This document shows, piece after piece, positions 1 through 6,860 of a DNA stretch of 42,461 nucleotides. Both the position numbers and the translations under genes were made by a program. The notes under the pieces were generated by a model. It had not been told where the DNA came from and did not search any database. It saw nothing but the letters and a program-made list of their open reading frames with translations. The DNA is from DASQVO01 sp035640715 (lineage in GTDB: Bacteria; Actinomycetota; Actinomycetes; Streptosporangiales; Streptosporangiaceae). Location: NCBI GenBank assembly GCA_035640715.1, contig DASQVO010000370.1, forward strand, positions 1 to 42,461, in the 5' to 3' direction. The stretch's first letter is position 1. Each line of letters starts with the position of its first letter.

Positions 1-135
1 ACGTGGGGCAGGATTCACGATGATCGCTCCATCGACGACCTCGATGCGGCGACAGATGTCCTCCGGCAGCGCCTCATAGTCCGCGGCGCTGAGTCCCTCC
101 GCCGGCAGGTCCATCCAGCCCGGCAGGGCGGTCAT
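1..135 (-). CDS. Uma2-family (DUF820) nuclease-like protein, N-terminal part
   Basis: The minus-strand frame starts at ATG 133-135 and runs off the left edge, so only 45 residues are visible. They include the Uma2-like pattern of a short leader, then DYEALPEDICRRIEVVDG and IIVNPAP. This matches the family opening in which an R-x-E-x-(I/V)-x-(D/N)-G stretch precedes the PD-(D/E)XK-like core. Members are widespread, often multicopy proteins of uncertain role, annotated as restriction-endonuclease-like. The catalytic residues lie outside the window. It is divergent from the DUF1206 gene, with the tRNA-like sequence between them. The family call rests only on the N-terminal signature. Confidence 0.6.
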   Translation of the reverse strand, partial: MTALPGWMDLPAEGLSAADYEALPEDICRRIEVVDGAIIVNPAPR

Positions 136-260
136 GGTGCCTTTCTTTCGATCTGGTGTCCGGGTCTCCTCTGACCTCAACGATAACGGCTGGGCTTCGC
201 CACCGGCCGGCCGGCCGTGACGCGGCCAGCGCCGCGAACTCCCGTTCCGCCGCAGCGACC

Positions 261-296
261 AGCGGTAGGTCGCAGGTTCGAGCCCTGCCGGCCGCG
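261..296 (+). other. tRNA 3'-end-like sequence, possible integration-site remnant
   Basis: Bases 272-288 form a canonical T arm: GCAGG stem, TTCGAGC loop, CCTGC stem. It is followed by a 7-nt acceptor-like strand (289-295) and a possible discriminator base. The preceding GGTAGGTC resembles an anticodon-stem end plus variable loop. Translated on the minus strand it gives the RARTCDLPL-type peptide typical of ORFs falsely called across tRNA 3' ends. A GCGGCC at 222 could pair with the acceptor strand, but no D arm or proper anticodon arm folds between. I read it as a 3' remnant, such as an attachment-site copy left by an integrative element, not a working tRNA. Confidence 0.45.
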
Positions 297-362
297 CTTC
301 CCAGAAATCCCAGGTCAGCGGACATCGCAGCGGCTTGGGTCCGGTTCACTCAGGACACCCGC

Positions 363-528
363 CTACGGCGGCGTGCCACTTCCGTGCCAGATTTCCCCTG
401 GCCCTCCCGGCTGCTTCATCTTGCGCAATGTTTCTCGCGCGGCTGCGGCGACCGCATCAGCGATGATGCGCTGCCGCGACCTGGACGCCGCGCGGGCCGA
501 GTTGCACTCCCGGCACGCCCAGCCGGGC
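363..528 (-). CDS. Small hypothetical protein, doubtful
   Basis: From ATG 526-528 a 54-residue frame reads to a TAG at 363. It begins MPGWACRECNSARAASR and continues as an Arg/Ala-rich, probably helical segment. The C-x2-C pair with basic residues after it recalls small zinc-ribbon or HNH-type proteins of integrative elements. Extending upstream in frame to 632 adds one further Cys. The first two thirds have GC-rich third positions, which mildly supports coding. It lies next to the tRNA-like end, where excisionase-like small genes often sit. No family is recognised, and it may be chance. Confidence 0.2.
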
Positions 529-675
529 ATTGTTTGGCCATCGCACCCGCGGGAAGGCTGACGCGGGCAGCCCCGCAATGCTACGGCTGCACCTGTGTGT
601 TTGGGCCAGCCGTACTGGAAGTCAGGTGTCAAGCGCGGTGTCCGCGGACGTTACCGTCGGGGAAGCCGACGGCCA

Positions 676-1653
676 ATGAAGGATACTCAGCCGCACACTG
701 GCGGCCCAGCTGGCTATGACCCGGCCCGCGATGGCAAGGAGCAAGAAGCGAGCCGGACCGGAACCTACCACAGCGGCAGTGAGGCAACGCCTGTTGTTCC
801 GGACGCCGCCGGCACAGCCAAGAGGGCAGGACGCAGGGCGCGTTCGGCGGGCCGCGAAGCCGCGTCGAGCCGGTGGATGCGAGGGCTGGCCCGCGGAGGC
901 CTGGTGGCGCGGGGAGTGAATTACCTGCTCATCGGGTCGCTAGCCGTGCAGATCGCATTCGGCTCCGGCGGTAAGCAGGCTGACACCACCGGCGCGCTGC
1001 GCGCCGTAGCCGACCACCCGGGCGGGATTGCCGTGCTGTGGCTGCTGGCAGCGGGGTTTGCGGGGCTGGCCTTGTGGCGGTTCGCCGAGACTGCGTACGG
1101 GCAGGCCGACCCGGCCGGCCGGGCAGCGCCCAAGCGGCTGGCGTCGCTGGCACTGGGAGTGCTCTATGGCTGCATCTGCGGCATCATGGTCAATTTCATC
1201 CTGGGCACCGGCGGCAGCACAACCAGTAACACAGAATCCAGGAGCTTTACCGCCCGGCTTCTTGCGCATAGCGGGGGCCAGGTGCTTGTCGCGGCGATTG
1301 GCGTCGCGGTTGCCGCGGTGGGCGTTGGCATCGGCATTTACGGACTGCGCAGGCAGTTCGCCACCTACCTGCGCAAGGCGCAGATGAGCGCTCCTGCCCG
1401 CAAGGTGGTCGAGGGCCTCGGCATCGCTGGCTACCTGGCACGCGGGGCGGTGTTCTGCGTCGCGGGTGCGTTCCTGGTCGATGCGGCCGCCAGTTTCAAC
1501 CCGCAGAAGGCACAGGGCCTTGACGGCTCCTTGCGCAAGACCGCAGCCACCCCCTTGGGCCCATGGTTGCTCCTCATCGTCGCGCTCGGATTGGTGATCT
1601 TCGGGCTCTACTCCTGGTGCGAGGCACGGTGGCGCGAGGTTGAGCCCAGCTAA
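676..1653 (+). CDS. DUF1206 multi-pass membrane protein
   Basis: The protein has 325 residues from ATG 676. That start has GGGGAAG about 12 nt upstream and gives a charged N-terminus typical of the family; an in-frame start at 595 adds 27 unlikely residues. After about 75 polar residues come three repeats of the DUF1206 type. Each has an R-G-x-x-A-R-G-like lead-in followed by two membrane segments (examples: LARGGLVARGVNYLLIGSLA near residue 75, and GIAGYLARGAVFCVAGAFLV in the third repeat), giving about six helices. The family is common in actinobacteria and has no established function. The gene stands alone: the next convincing coding sequence is a remnant 500 bp downstream. Confidence 0.85.
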   Translation: MKDTQPHTGGPAGYDPARDGKEQEASRTGTYHSGSEATPVVPDAAGTAKRAGRRARSAGREAASSRWMRGLARGGLVARGVNYLLIGSLAVQIAFGSGGKQADTTGALRAVADHPGGIAVLWLLAAGFAGLALWRFAETAYGQADPAGRAAPKRLASLALGVLYGCICGIMVNFILGTGGSTTSNTESRSFTARLLAHSGGQVLVAAIGVAVAAVGVGIGIYGLRRQFATYLRKAQMSAPARKVVEGLGIAGYLARGAVFCVAGAFLVDAAASFNPQKAQGLDGSLRKTAATPLGPWLLLIVALGLVIFGLYSWCEARWREVEPS

Positions 1654-2158
1654 CGCATCGCATCTGCCAATTCGGGGCCAGCGCCTTCGGGCCTGGCCCG
1701 GCCAGCCCAGCTCGTCCCGCTAGGGACAGGCCGCCGCAGCGGCCGGATCTCCCACATCTCCGCTATCGGCGAGCTCCATCGCGGCCACGTCCCTCTCACG
1801 ACTGGTGGCCCGCGTTATGGCATATCAGCAACTGCGGTTACCCGCACCTCCCGGACTCGCCTGTCGACCTACATGTCCGGGAAGGTCATGCCCTCGGCGG
1901 CGCTGATGGTGCGGATGCGGTGGGTCGCACGTCATGCCTCCAAGACGTAACCCATGACGCATGGCTAGACATAGGCCGGGCCAACTCGCCACGCGTGACT
2001 CCTTATCTCACTATGCGAGAGCAGATAATTATCCGGATCCCGCCCGGCCAAATTCCTCGTCCGGCGGGGGCACATCCGTGAGCGCCGCGCGCAGATCGGC
2101 CGTTGTGGTTTGTGAGGAGCCTCGTTCAGACTGGCTATGAGCGGGCTGATGGGTTCCA
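1654..2158. other. Intergenic stretch without a convincing gene
   Basis: About 500 bp. No frame on either strand shows a recognisable domain. The minus strand at about 1871-1930 reads ATHRIRTISAAEGMTFPDM followed by a stop. This looks like the true C-terminal tail of a lost gene but is too short to name. The region next to the FCD remnant contains no wing-helix sequence in any frame that could complete that regulator. Confidence 0.5.
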
Positions 2159-2701
2159 TTGGAAACGGTAGGCCCGGTATGTGTTCACCCCGGCCGGGAA
2201 GTCCGCGTTGAACAGCAGCGATCCAGACTGGCTGAACTCACGGTGCTGCCACGGCGGGGGACCGTCGTGACGCCGGTCGGGCTCGATGATGTTCTGGACA
2301 TGTTCGAGGCCCGTGAAGCGATCGAGTGCGGCGTCGCGCACATCGTCGCCAATCGTGCAACGGCCGAGGATCTCGCAACGCTGCGACGGCTCGTCGAAGC
2401 GGCCGACCGCGCTCGCGACGGAACTGACCACGAGCAGTTCCTGCGCGACGACCACGCGATTCATGGATTCCTCGTGCACATGGTGCACAACTCGCTGCTT
2501 CAGGACGCGACTGACCGCCTCTTGCTGCATAACCTGCGTTTCTGGCGAACGTACTGGGCATCGCGCCCGGCGCAGCACGCGACGATGATCAGCCATGCCA
2601 GCCTGCTCGCCGCTCTTGAGGCGCACGACGCCGAGCAGGCGGAGAAGGCGATGCGCGAGCATCTCGTGGCCTCACGTCAGCTGTTGCACGCCTCGTTCTG
2701 A
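2159..2701 (+). pseudogene. GntR/FadR-family regulator, FCD domain only
   Basis: The 180-residue frame contains a complete-looking FCD ligand-binding domain. DVLDMFEAREAIECGVAHIV starts near residue 43; the helical bundle includes FLRDDHAIHGFLV; it ends with the typical SHASLLAALEAHDAEQAEKA and a final helix. In FadR-type regulators this is preceded by about 70 residues of winged helix-turn-helix. Here only the end of the wing (PRRGTVVTPV) is visible, and what precedes it is unrelated sequence. The protein therefore cannot bind DNA in the usual way. It stands directly before the mesaconate-pathway remnants, so it was probably their regulator. Called a pseudogene because the DNA-binding half is missing. 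Confidence 0.7.
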
Positions 2702-2754
2702 AGTCGCCGACGACTCGCCGCCGTGCAGCGCGAGCCGTTTCCAGTGGAGTGTCC

Positions 2755-3075
2755 ATGTTCATCAGTGCTGTTCTTCCCGTCGCCGTGCGCTCAGGTTTCT
2801 TCGCCGACGATCAGGCGGCGATCCGTGCCGGCGCCGAGCACGACGGGTTCACCTATGCCGGCGCGCCGGTCACGCCGGGGTTCCGGGCAATCCGCCAGCC
2901 AGGCGAGGCCGTGTCCGTGATGCTGGTCCTCGATGACGGCCAGGTCGCCTACGGCGACTGCGCCGCCGTGCAGTACCCCGGCGCCGGCCACGTCCTGCGT
3001 CAGGTGCTGGGCTACGACGACCGCCGCATCGACGAGCTCAGCCGCGGTGGCGCCTTCGGCCAGGTGACCAAGTGA
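2755..3075 (+). pseudogene. Methylaspartate ammonia-lyase head fused to CoA-transferase tail
   Basis: From ATG 2755 (GGAG 5 nt upstream) the first ~78 residues match the N-terminus of 3-methylaspartate ammonia-lyase: FFADDQAAIRAGAEHDGFTY, then GEAVSVMLVLDDGQVAYGDC and AAVQYPGAG. The intact enzyme has about 410 residues and an enolase-type barrel, all absent here. After AAVQYPGAG the frame continues as HVLRQVLGYDDRRIDELSR and GAFGQV, which fits the C-terminus of CaiB/BaiF class III CoA-transferases. A deletion thus appears to have joined the start of one gene to the end of the next, in frame. The TGA overlaps a GTG start of the next remnant (GTGA), an operon-style overlap kept from the ancestral cluster. 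Confidence 0.7.
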
Positions 3076-3209
3076 CGGCGTGCTGGCGCTTGCGGCGCAA
3101 CGGCGACGAACGGCAGCGGCGTGATCGTGAGGTTCGGTTGCCCCACCCCTTGTTCGAGGGCGACACCGTTTACTCGATGTCCGAGGTGATCGAGACCCGC
3201 GAGTCACGC
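3072..3209 (+). pseudogene. MaoC-like (mesaconyl-CoA hydratase type) fragment
   Basis: The GTG at 3072 overlaps the preceding stop. The frame includes HPLFEGDTVYSMSEVIETRE, which is characteristic of the hot-dog core of MaoC-type enoyl-CoA hydratases, including mesaconyl- and itaconyl-CoA hydratases. Only about 35 recognisable residues survive; an intact member has 150-350. Homology stops abruptly near 3205, where a different frame with threonine-dehydratase similarity begins. Position after an ammonia-lyase and a CoA-transferase makes mesaconyl-CoA the likely ancestral substrate; that is inference from context. Confidence 0.6.
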
Positions 3210-3210
3210 C

Positions 3211-3399
3211 GACGACATCGTCACTGTCGGCGAGGACGAAATCCGCGACGGTGTGTGTCGCTTGACAGCCGATGCGCGACTGGTCGTCGAGCCCCCGGGT
3301 GCGGTGCCGTTCGCGGCCTACCTTCACCACGCCGGCCGCTTGGGCGTGGACGGCAAAACGTCTTCCCGCTGCCCGCCCGGCCTCCTTCCACACAACTGA
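3211..3399 (+). pseudogene. PLP-dependent threonine/serine dehydratase-like C-terminal fragment
   Basis: Reading from 3211 to TGA 3397-3399 gives DDIVTVGEDEIRDGVCRL followed by DARLVVEPPGAVPFAAYLHH. This fits the end of the catalytic domain of fold-type II threonine dehydratases, where V-(S/G)-(D/E)-x-E-I-x-x-(A/G) precedes the E-P-(S/G)-G-A strand. The PLP lysine and the glycine loop are missing, and there is no start codon. It is joined directly to the MaoC fragment, so a deletion probably removed most of this gene and the end of its neighbour. Confidence 0.55.
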
Positions 3400-3410
3400 T
3401 ACACGTTCTA
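3397..3410. promoter_or_regulatory. KstR-like TetR operator candidate
   Basis: TGATACACGTTCTA, ten bases before the oxidoreductase start, matches seven of the eight fixed positions of the published KstR motif TnnAACnnGTTnnA (TAC replaces AAC in the left half). It would let a TetR-family lipid or sterol regulator control the F420-type gene. The motif is short and no kstR gene is in the window. Confidence 0.3.
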
Positions 3411-3420
3411 ATCTGGTGCC

Positions 3421-4266
3421 ATGCGCCACGGCATCGTCCTGTTCGCCTGCGACCGCGGGATTACCCCGGCCCAGGCGGCGAAGGCCGCGGAGGAACGCGG
3501 ATTCAGCACCTTCTACGTGCCTGAGCACACCCACATCCCCGTCAAGCGGGAAGCCGCTCACCCTGGCACTGGCGACGCGGCGCTGCCCGATGACCGCTAC
3601 GTGCGGACCCTCGACCCGTGGGTGTCCCTGGCCACTGCGGCCGCCGTCACGTCGCGGATCGGGCTCGCCACCGCCGTGGCACTGCCCGTGGAGTCCGACC
3701 CGATCACGCTGGCGAAAACCATCGCCACGCTTGATCATCTGTCGGGCGGCAGGGTCACCATCGGCGCGGGGTTCGGCTGGAATACCGATGAGCTTGCTGA
3801 TCACGGCGTTCCGGCCGGGAGACGGCGCGCCGTGCTCCGCGAATACGCCGAGGCTATGCGCGCGCTGTGGACGCAGGAGGAAGCGGCCTACGACGGCGAG
3901 TTCGTGAAGTTCGGCCCGTGCTGGGCATTCCCCAAGCCCGCGCAGGCGCACGTGCCGCTGATCATCGGCGCAGGCGGAGGCCCGAAGACCTTCGAGTGGA
4001 TCGCACGGAACGCTGACGGATGGATGACCACCCCGATCGAGCGGGACATCACCGACAAGGCCGATGCCCTGCGGCAGGCGTGGGCCGAGCGGGGCCGGCC
4101 GGGTACTCCTGACATCCGGGTGCTGGTCGCCAGCAAGCCTTCCCCCGGCGACCTCGCCACCTGGGCTGCGGCCGACGTCACCGAGCTCATCTGGGGACTG
4201 CCGGACGCGCCGGCCGGGGGCGCCGAGGCTTACCTCGACCGCCTCGCCGCCCGCCTTGCGCTCTGA
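3421..4266 (+). CDS. LLM-class F420-dependent oxidoreductase
   Basis: A 281-residue, apparently intact luciferase-like monooxygenase-fold protein of the Rv2161c/TIGR03619 type. It shows the early AAEERGFSTFYVPEHTHIPV strand-helix, the LDPWVSLATAAAVTSRIGLA segment, LDHLSGGRVTIGAGFGWN (the conserved LSGGRxxxGxGxGW block, residues ~106-122) and a late LIIGAGGGPKTFEWIARNAD motif. The fold binds reduced F420 (or FMN) and transfers hydride to an organic substrate; the substrate is not predictable here. Length is normal. There is no Shine-Dalgarno sequence; an AT-rich TAAT lies at 3410-3413, so a leaderless or very short leader is possible. It converges on the selenoprotein candidate with 27 bp between stops. 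Confidence 0.85.
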   Translation: MRHGIVLFACDRGITPAQAAKAAEERGFSTFYVPEHTHIPVKREAAHPGTGDAALPDDRYVRTLDPWVSLATAAAVTSRIGLATAVALPVESDPITLAKTIATLDHLSGGRVTIGAGFGWNTDELADHGVPAGRRRAVLREYAEAMRALWTQEEAAYDGEFVKFGPCWAFPKPAQAHVPLIIGAGGGPKTFEWIARNADGWMTTPIERDITDKADALRQAWAERGRPGTPDIRVLVASKPSPGDLATWAAADVTELIWGLPDAPAGGAEAYLDRLAARLAL

Positions 4267-4293
4267 CCCCGCGGAATCCCCACTGGCCTGTTT

Positions 4294-5877
4294 TCACGTT
4301 TGGGGTCTGCCCGGCTGCCCGGCTTCCGGGCCGCCGTCGTCGGCGTGGCGGTCCCAGGACGTTATGTCCGGCCCCGCGCCGTCCTCGCCCGGGTCCGGCT
4401 CACCCAGCCTGTCCAGGCCGGCGGGCGCGGCCGGGCCGAGAAGCTGGCGGGTGGCCGTCACGAGCTCGCCGGGAGTGGCCGCACCGACGGCGGTCACCGT
4501 CCCGTCAGCGTCGACGAAGACGTTCGCGGGCACGCCACGGATACCGAGCCGATCCGCGAGCTCGCCCCGCTCATCGACCAGCACCGTGCCGTCCAGGCCC
4601 CACAGCTCGCAGAACCCCCGAGCCTCGGCGAAGGCGCCCGTGCCTTCCCACACGTTGACCGAAATTATCTCCAGGCCCGACCGGCCTGTACGACGGCGCA
4701 GATCCTCTATGACCGGCGCCGCCGCGTTGCACGGGCCTCACCAGCTCGCGAAGAAGTTCAGGATGTACTTCTTCTCCGCCCACTCACGACTGTCGCGTAT
4801 CGTGCTGGACCGCAGGTCCGGCAGCGAGAAGCCGGGCAGCTTCCGGCCGACGAGCGGATGGCTGGCCTGGCAGGCCAGGGCCGCCGGCGGCCCGTCGAGC
4901 AGATCCTGGGCTACGGTGAGCGAGCCACTGCCGGAATTGGCCACCAGCAGCAGGCGCGGGTCGCCGGGATGGACGGTCACTCCCCCGGGGGCGGCCCCGA
5001 CCGGGATCCGCGCCCACTCCAGCCCGTCCAGGCCGAGGACGCTGACACTGCCGTCGCCGCGGTTGCCCAGGTACAGGCGGTCGGCCGCGGGGCCGGCGGC
5101 CAAGCCAACCGGGGCCACGGGTGCCGGTATCTCACCGAGCGTCTCGTTGCTGGCGGCGGCGATCCGGGTCACCCCGCCCGGGAAGGAACGGACGACGTAG
5201 TACTCATCGAGCCGGGGACTGACCGCCACGGCGCAGGGCCACCCGCTCATCGGCAGCCGCCCGACCACCCGCAGGTCATCGGTGGCCACCACGGTGACCG
5301 ACGAGGCGGCGAAGTTCACGCAGTACGCCCGGCCGCGGCGGGTGTCCACGGCCACGGCGCCCGCCCCCAGCTCCGCCGGGACGGTCCCGACGCGCTCCAG
5401 GCGGTCCAGGTCGATCACGCTCATGGTGGAGCTCATCGTGTCACCGCAGTAGAGCCGGCGGCCCGCCTCGTCGATGCCCAGCCCGGCCGGGTACGAGCCC
5501 ACCGGAATGGACGCTATGACCGATCCGGTGCCGGTCTCGATCACGCTGACCTGGTCGGAGCGGGCATCGGCGGTGAACACGCGGCCGGTGCGCTGGTCGA
5601 TCGCGATGTCGATCGGCTCCCGGCCGACCCCGATCGTGGTGTCGGCCGTCATCGTCTGCAGGTTCACGACGAACACGGCGTTCGACCGCGAACAGGCCAC
5701 GTAGGCCCGGCCGGTAGCTGCGTCGACGACCACGCCTTCCGGGCCCAGCCCCACGCCGACCTCACCGACGATGCGGTAATGGGCGGGCGTGGCCGCCCCG
5801 GCGCCATCGATGCGGCAGGCCGGGCCCCACGCGCTGTCCGGAACGTCCGCGGAACCTTCCCGTGCCTCAGCGCTCAC
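4294..5877 (-). CDS. Beta-propeller/TlpA-like thioredoxin fusion with in-frame TGA at the redox Cys (selenoprotein candidate)
   Basis: Reads from GTG 5877 (an in-frame stop lies just upstream) through TGA 4738-4740 to TGA 4294-4296: 527 residues if the first TGA is decoded. Residues ~30-340 are a YncE-like seven-bladed propeller with repeated blades such as GRAYVACSRSNAVFVVNL and RRLYCGDTMSSTMSVIDL. Residues ~345-485 are a TlpA-type thioredoxin domain: VGRKLPGFSLPDL, then NFFASW-U380-GPC383, SVNVW, and the cis-Pro loop GIRGVPANVFVD (P450). The TGA falls exactly where the first Cys of C-G-P-C belongs. The frame then stays open for 147 codons with normal composition. No signal peptide is visible, which is odd for this family. 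Alternatives: a TGC-to-TGA nonsense mutation (remnants abound nearby) or a sequencing error. Confidence 0.6.
4690..4725 (-). promoter_or_regulatory. Possible bacterial SECIS hairpin downstream of the in-frame TGA
   Basis: Counting from the base after the TGA, nucleotides 13-22 pair with 39-48 (10 bp, including two G-U pairs). After a C/U mismatch, GGUC (24-27) pairs with GAUC (34-37), leaving the loop AUAGAG at 28-33. The TGA-to-loop distance fits the 16-37 nt range described for bacterial SECIS elements. The loop lacks a G in its first two positions unless the upper stem opens. GC-rich DNA forms stems easily, so this is supportive only. Confidence 0.35.
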
Positions 5878-6032
5878 AACGCCCCCGGCAGTCCCCGCCT
5901 CGCCTCACGGGGACTAGCGCGCCAGACCCACCCATGACCCTAACTCCATCTCTGGGCACGCTAGTTACCATACTCCTTCTTGTTCACCAGCCGCGCGGCT
6001 GCCCAGCGCATCAAAGAAGCGTCACCTGCTCT

Positions 6033-6071
6033 GCAGGGGTCCCGATGGCAAGCCGCCACCGGGACCCCTGC
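6033..6071 (-). terminator. 12-bp hairpin, probable terminator behind the GH10 remnant
   Basis: GCAGGGGTCCCG at 6033-6044 is perfectly complementary to 6060-6071, with a 15-nt loop. It lies 30 bp beyond the stop of the minus-strand GH10 frame. On that strand it is followed within about 15 nt by a T-rich run (CTTCTTT), which fits a Rho-independent terminator in this orientation. Confidence 0.55.
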
Positions 6072-6101
6072 TCGAGAACAGCTGGAAACGCTGGAAATCA
6101 G

Positions 6102-6860
6102 CTAGAAATGTGATGTTGTTTTGACCCGGCGCGGGGCGCCGTAGGCCGCGAGCCGGAGGTCTTGCTGCACGTCGAAGTAGGCGGGTTTCGGGTTGAGGTT
6201 CACGTCATAGAGGAGGGCGTACCCTTCGCCGGTGAAGAAGGCGGGAATCCAGGACTCCGCGTCCGTGAAGCCCCAGGCGGTGAACGAGATGCACTCGGGC
6301 ACCGCCAGGCAGGCCTTGAGCATTTGCGAGAACTCGTACGGCTGTGCGAATACCGCGAGGTGATCGGTGGGCACCTGTGTGGTGGGGCTGTCGACGAACG
6401 TCCGGACGTCGGCTTCGGTAATGGCCACCTTCAGTCCGAGGCTGGCGTACCGCTGGAAGTCTTGGGTCATTTGCGCGCCGGAGAATCCGTATTGGGTGTC
6501 GAGGTGCCCCTGGTCCCCGACACCGTTGATGGGCACGCCCTGGTCCAGCATCTGCTTGAGCCACGCGTAGACGGCGTCGCTCTTGGCGTTTGTGCCGTCT
6601 TCGCCTGCGATGTTGTAGTCATTGTAGAAAAGCAGCGCGTGCGGGTCCGCTTCGTGTGCCCAGCGGAAAGCTTGCGGAATAACACCCGGGCCTAGGTGTG
6701 AAACCCAGAAGTCGTTCGGATTGATGCCGGAGGGATTGCTGTCCGTGAAGAACTCGTTGCAAACGTCCCACTGCCAGATCCTGCCCCGGTAGCGTTCCAC
6801 CTCGGTGAAGATGTGCTGCTCCAGCAGCCCCCAGAGCTGGGTTTTGCTGATGGTGCTGGT
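6102..6860 (-). pseudogene. GH10 endo-1,4-beta-xylanase, C-terminal fragment
   Basis: About 250 residues of a family 10 glycoside hydrolase. HIFTEVERYRGRIWQWDVCN is followed by E, the WDVxNE block with the acid/base Glu. Then come LLFYNDYNI, the GVGDQGHLD segment, and ITEADVR carrying the nucleophile Glu (usual form ITELD). It closes with FTAWGFTDAESWIP and the end of the barrel. The catalytic half is intact, but the N-terminal barrel strands, any signal peptide and a plausible start are missing: similarity breaks at about 6860, where plus-strand MFS sequence begins. The only internal ATG (6800) would start mid-barrel. A hairpin terminator follows the stop. I read it as a 5'-truncated gene cut by the rearrangement that placed the MFS remnant here. 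Confidence 0.75.

Noticed and set aside
222..296. A complete 75-nt tRNA gene
   Set aside because: The acceptor and T arms fit, but no D stem, no GG of the D loop and no 5-bp anticodon stem with 7-nt loop can be formed between them.
4653..4740. Separate thioredoxin gene starting at an internal ATG (4653)
   Set aside because: Starting there would remove the active-site GPC and the first strands and helix of the fold, whereas the sequence between the TGA and this ATG is clearly part of the domain in the same frame.
4300..5937. 545-residue plus-strand frame opposite the propeller-thioredoxin gene
   Set aside because: Composition and lack of domains mark it as a shadow; the propeller blades and thioredoxin motifs are on the minus strand.
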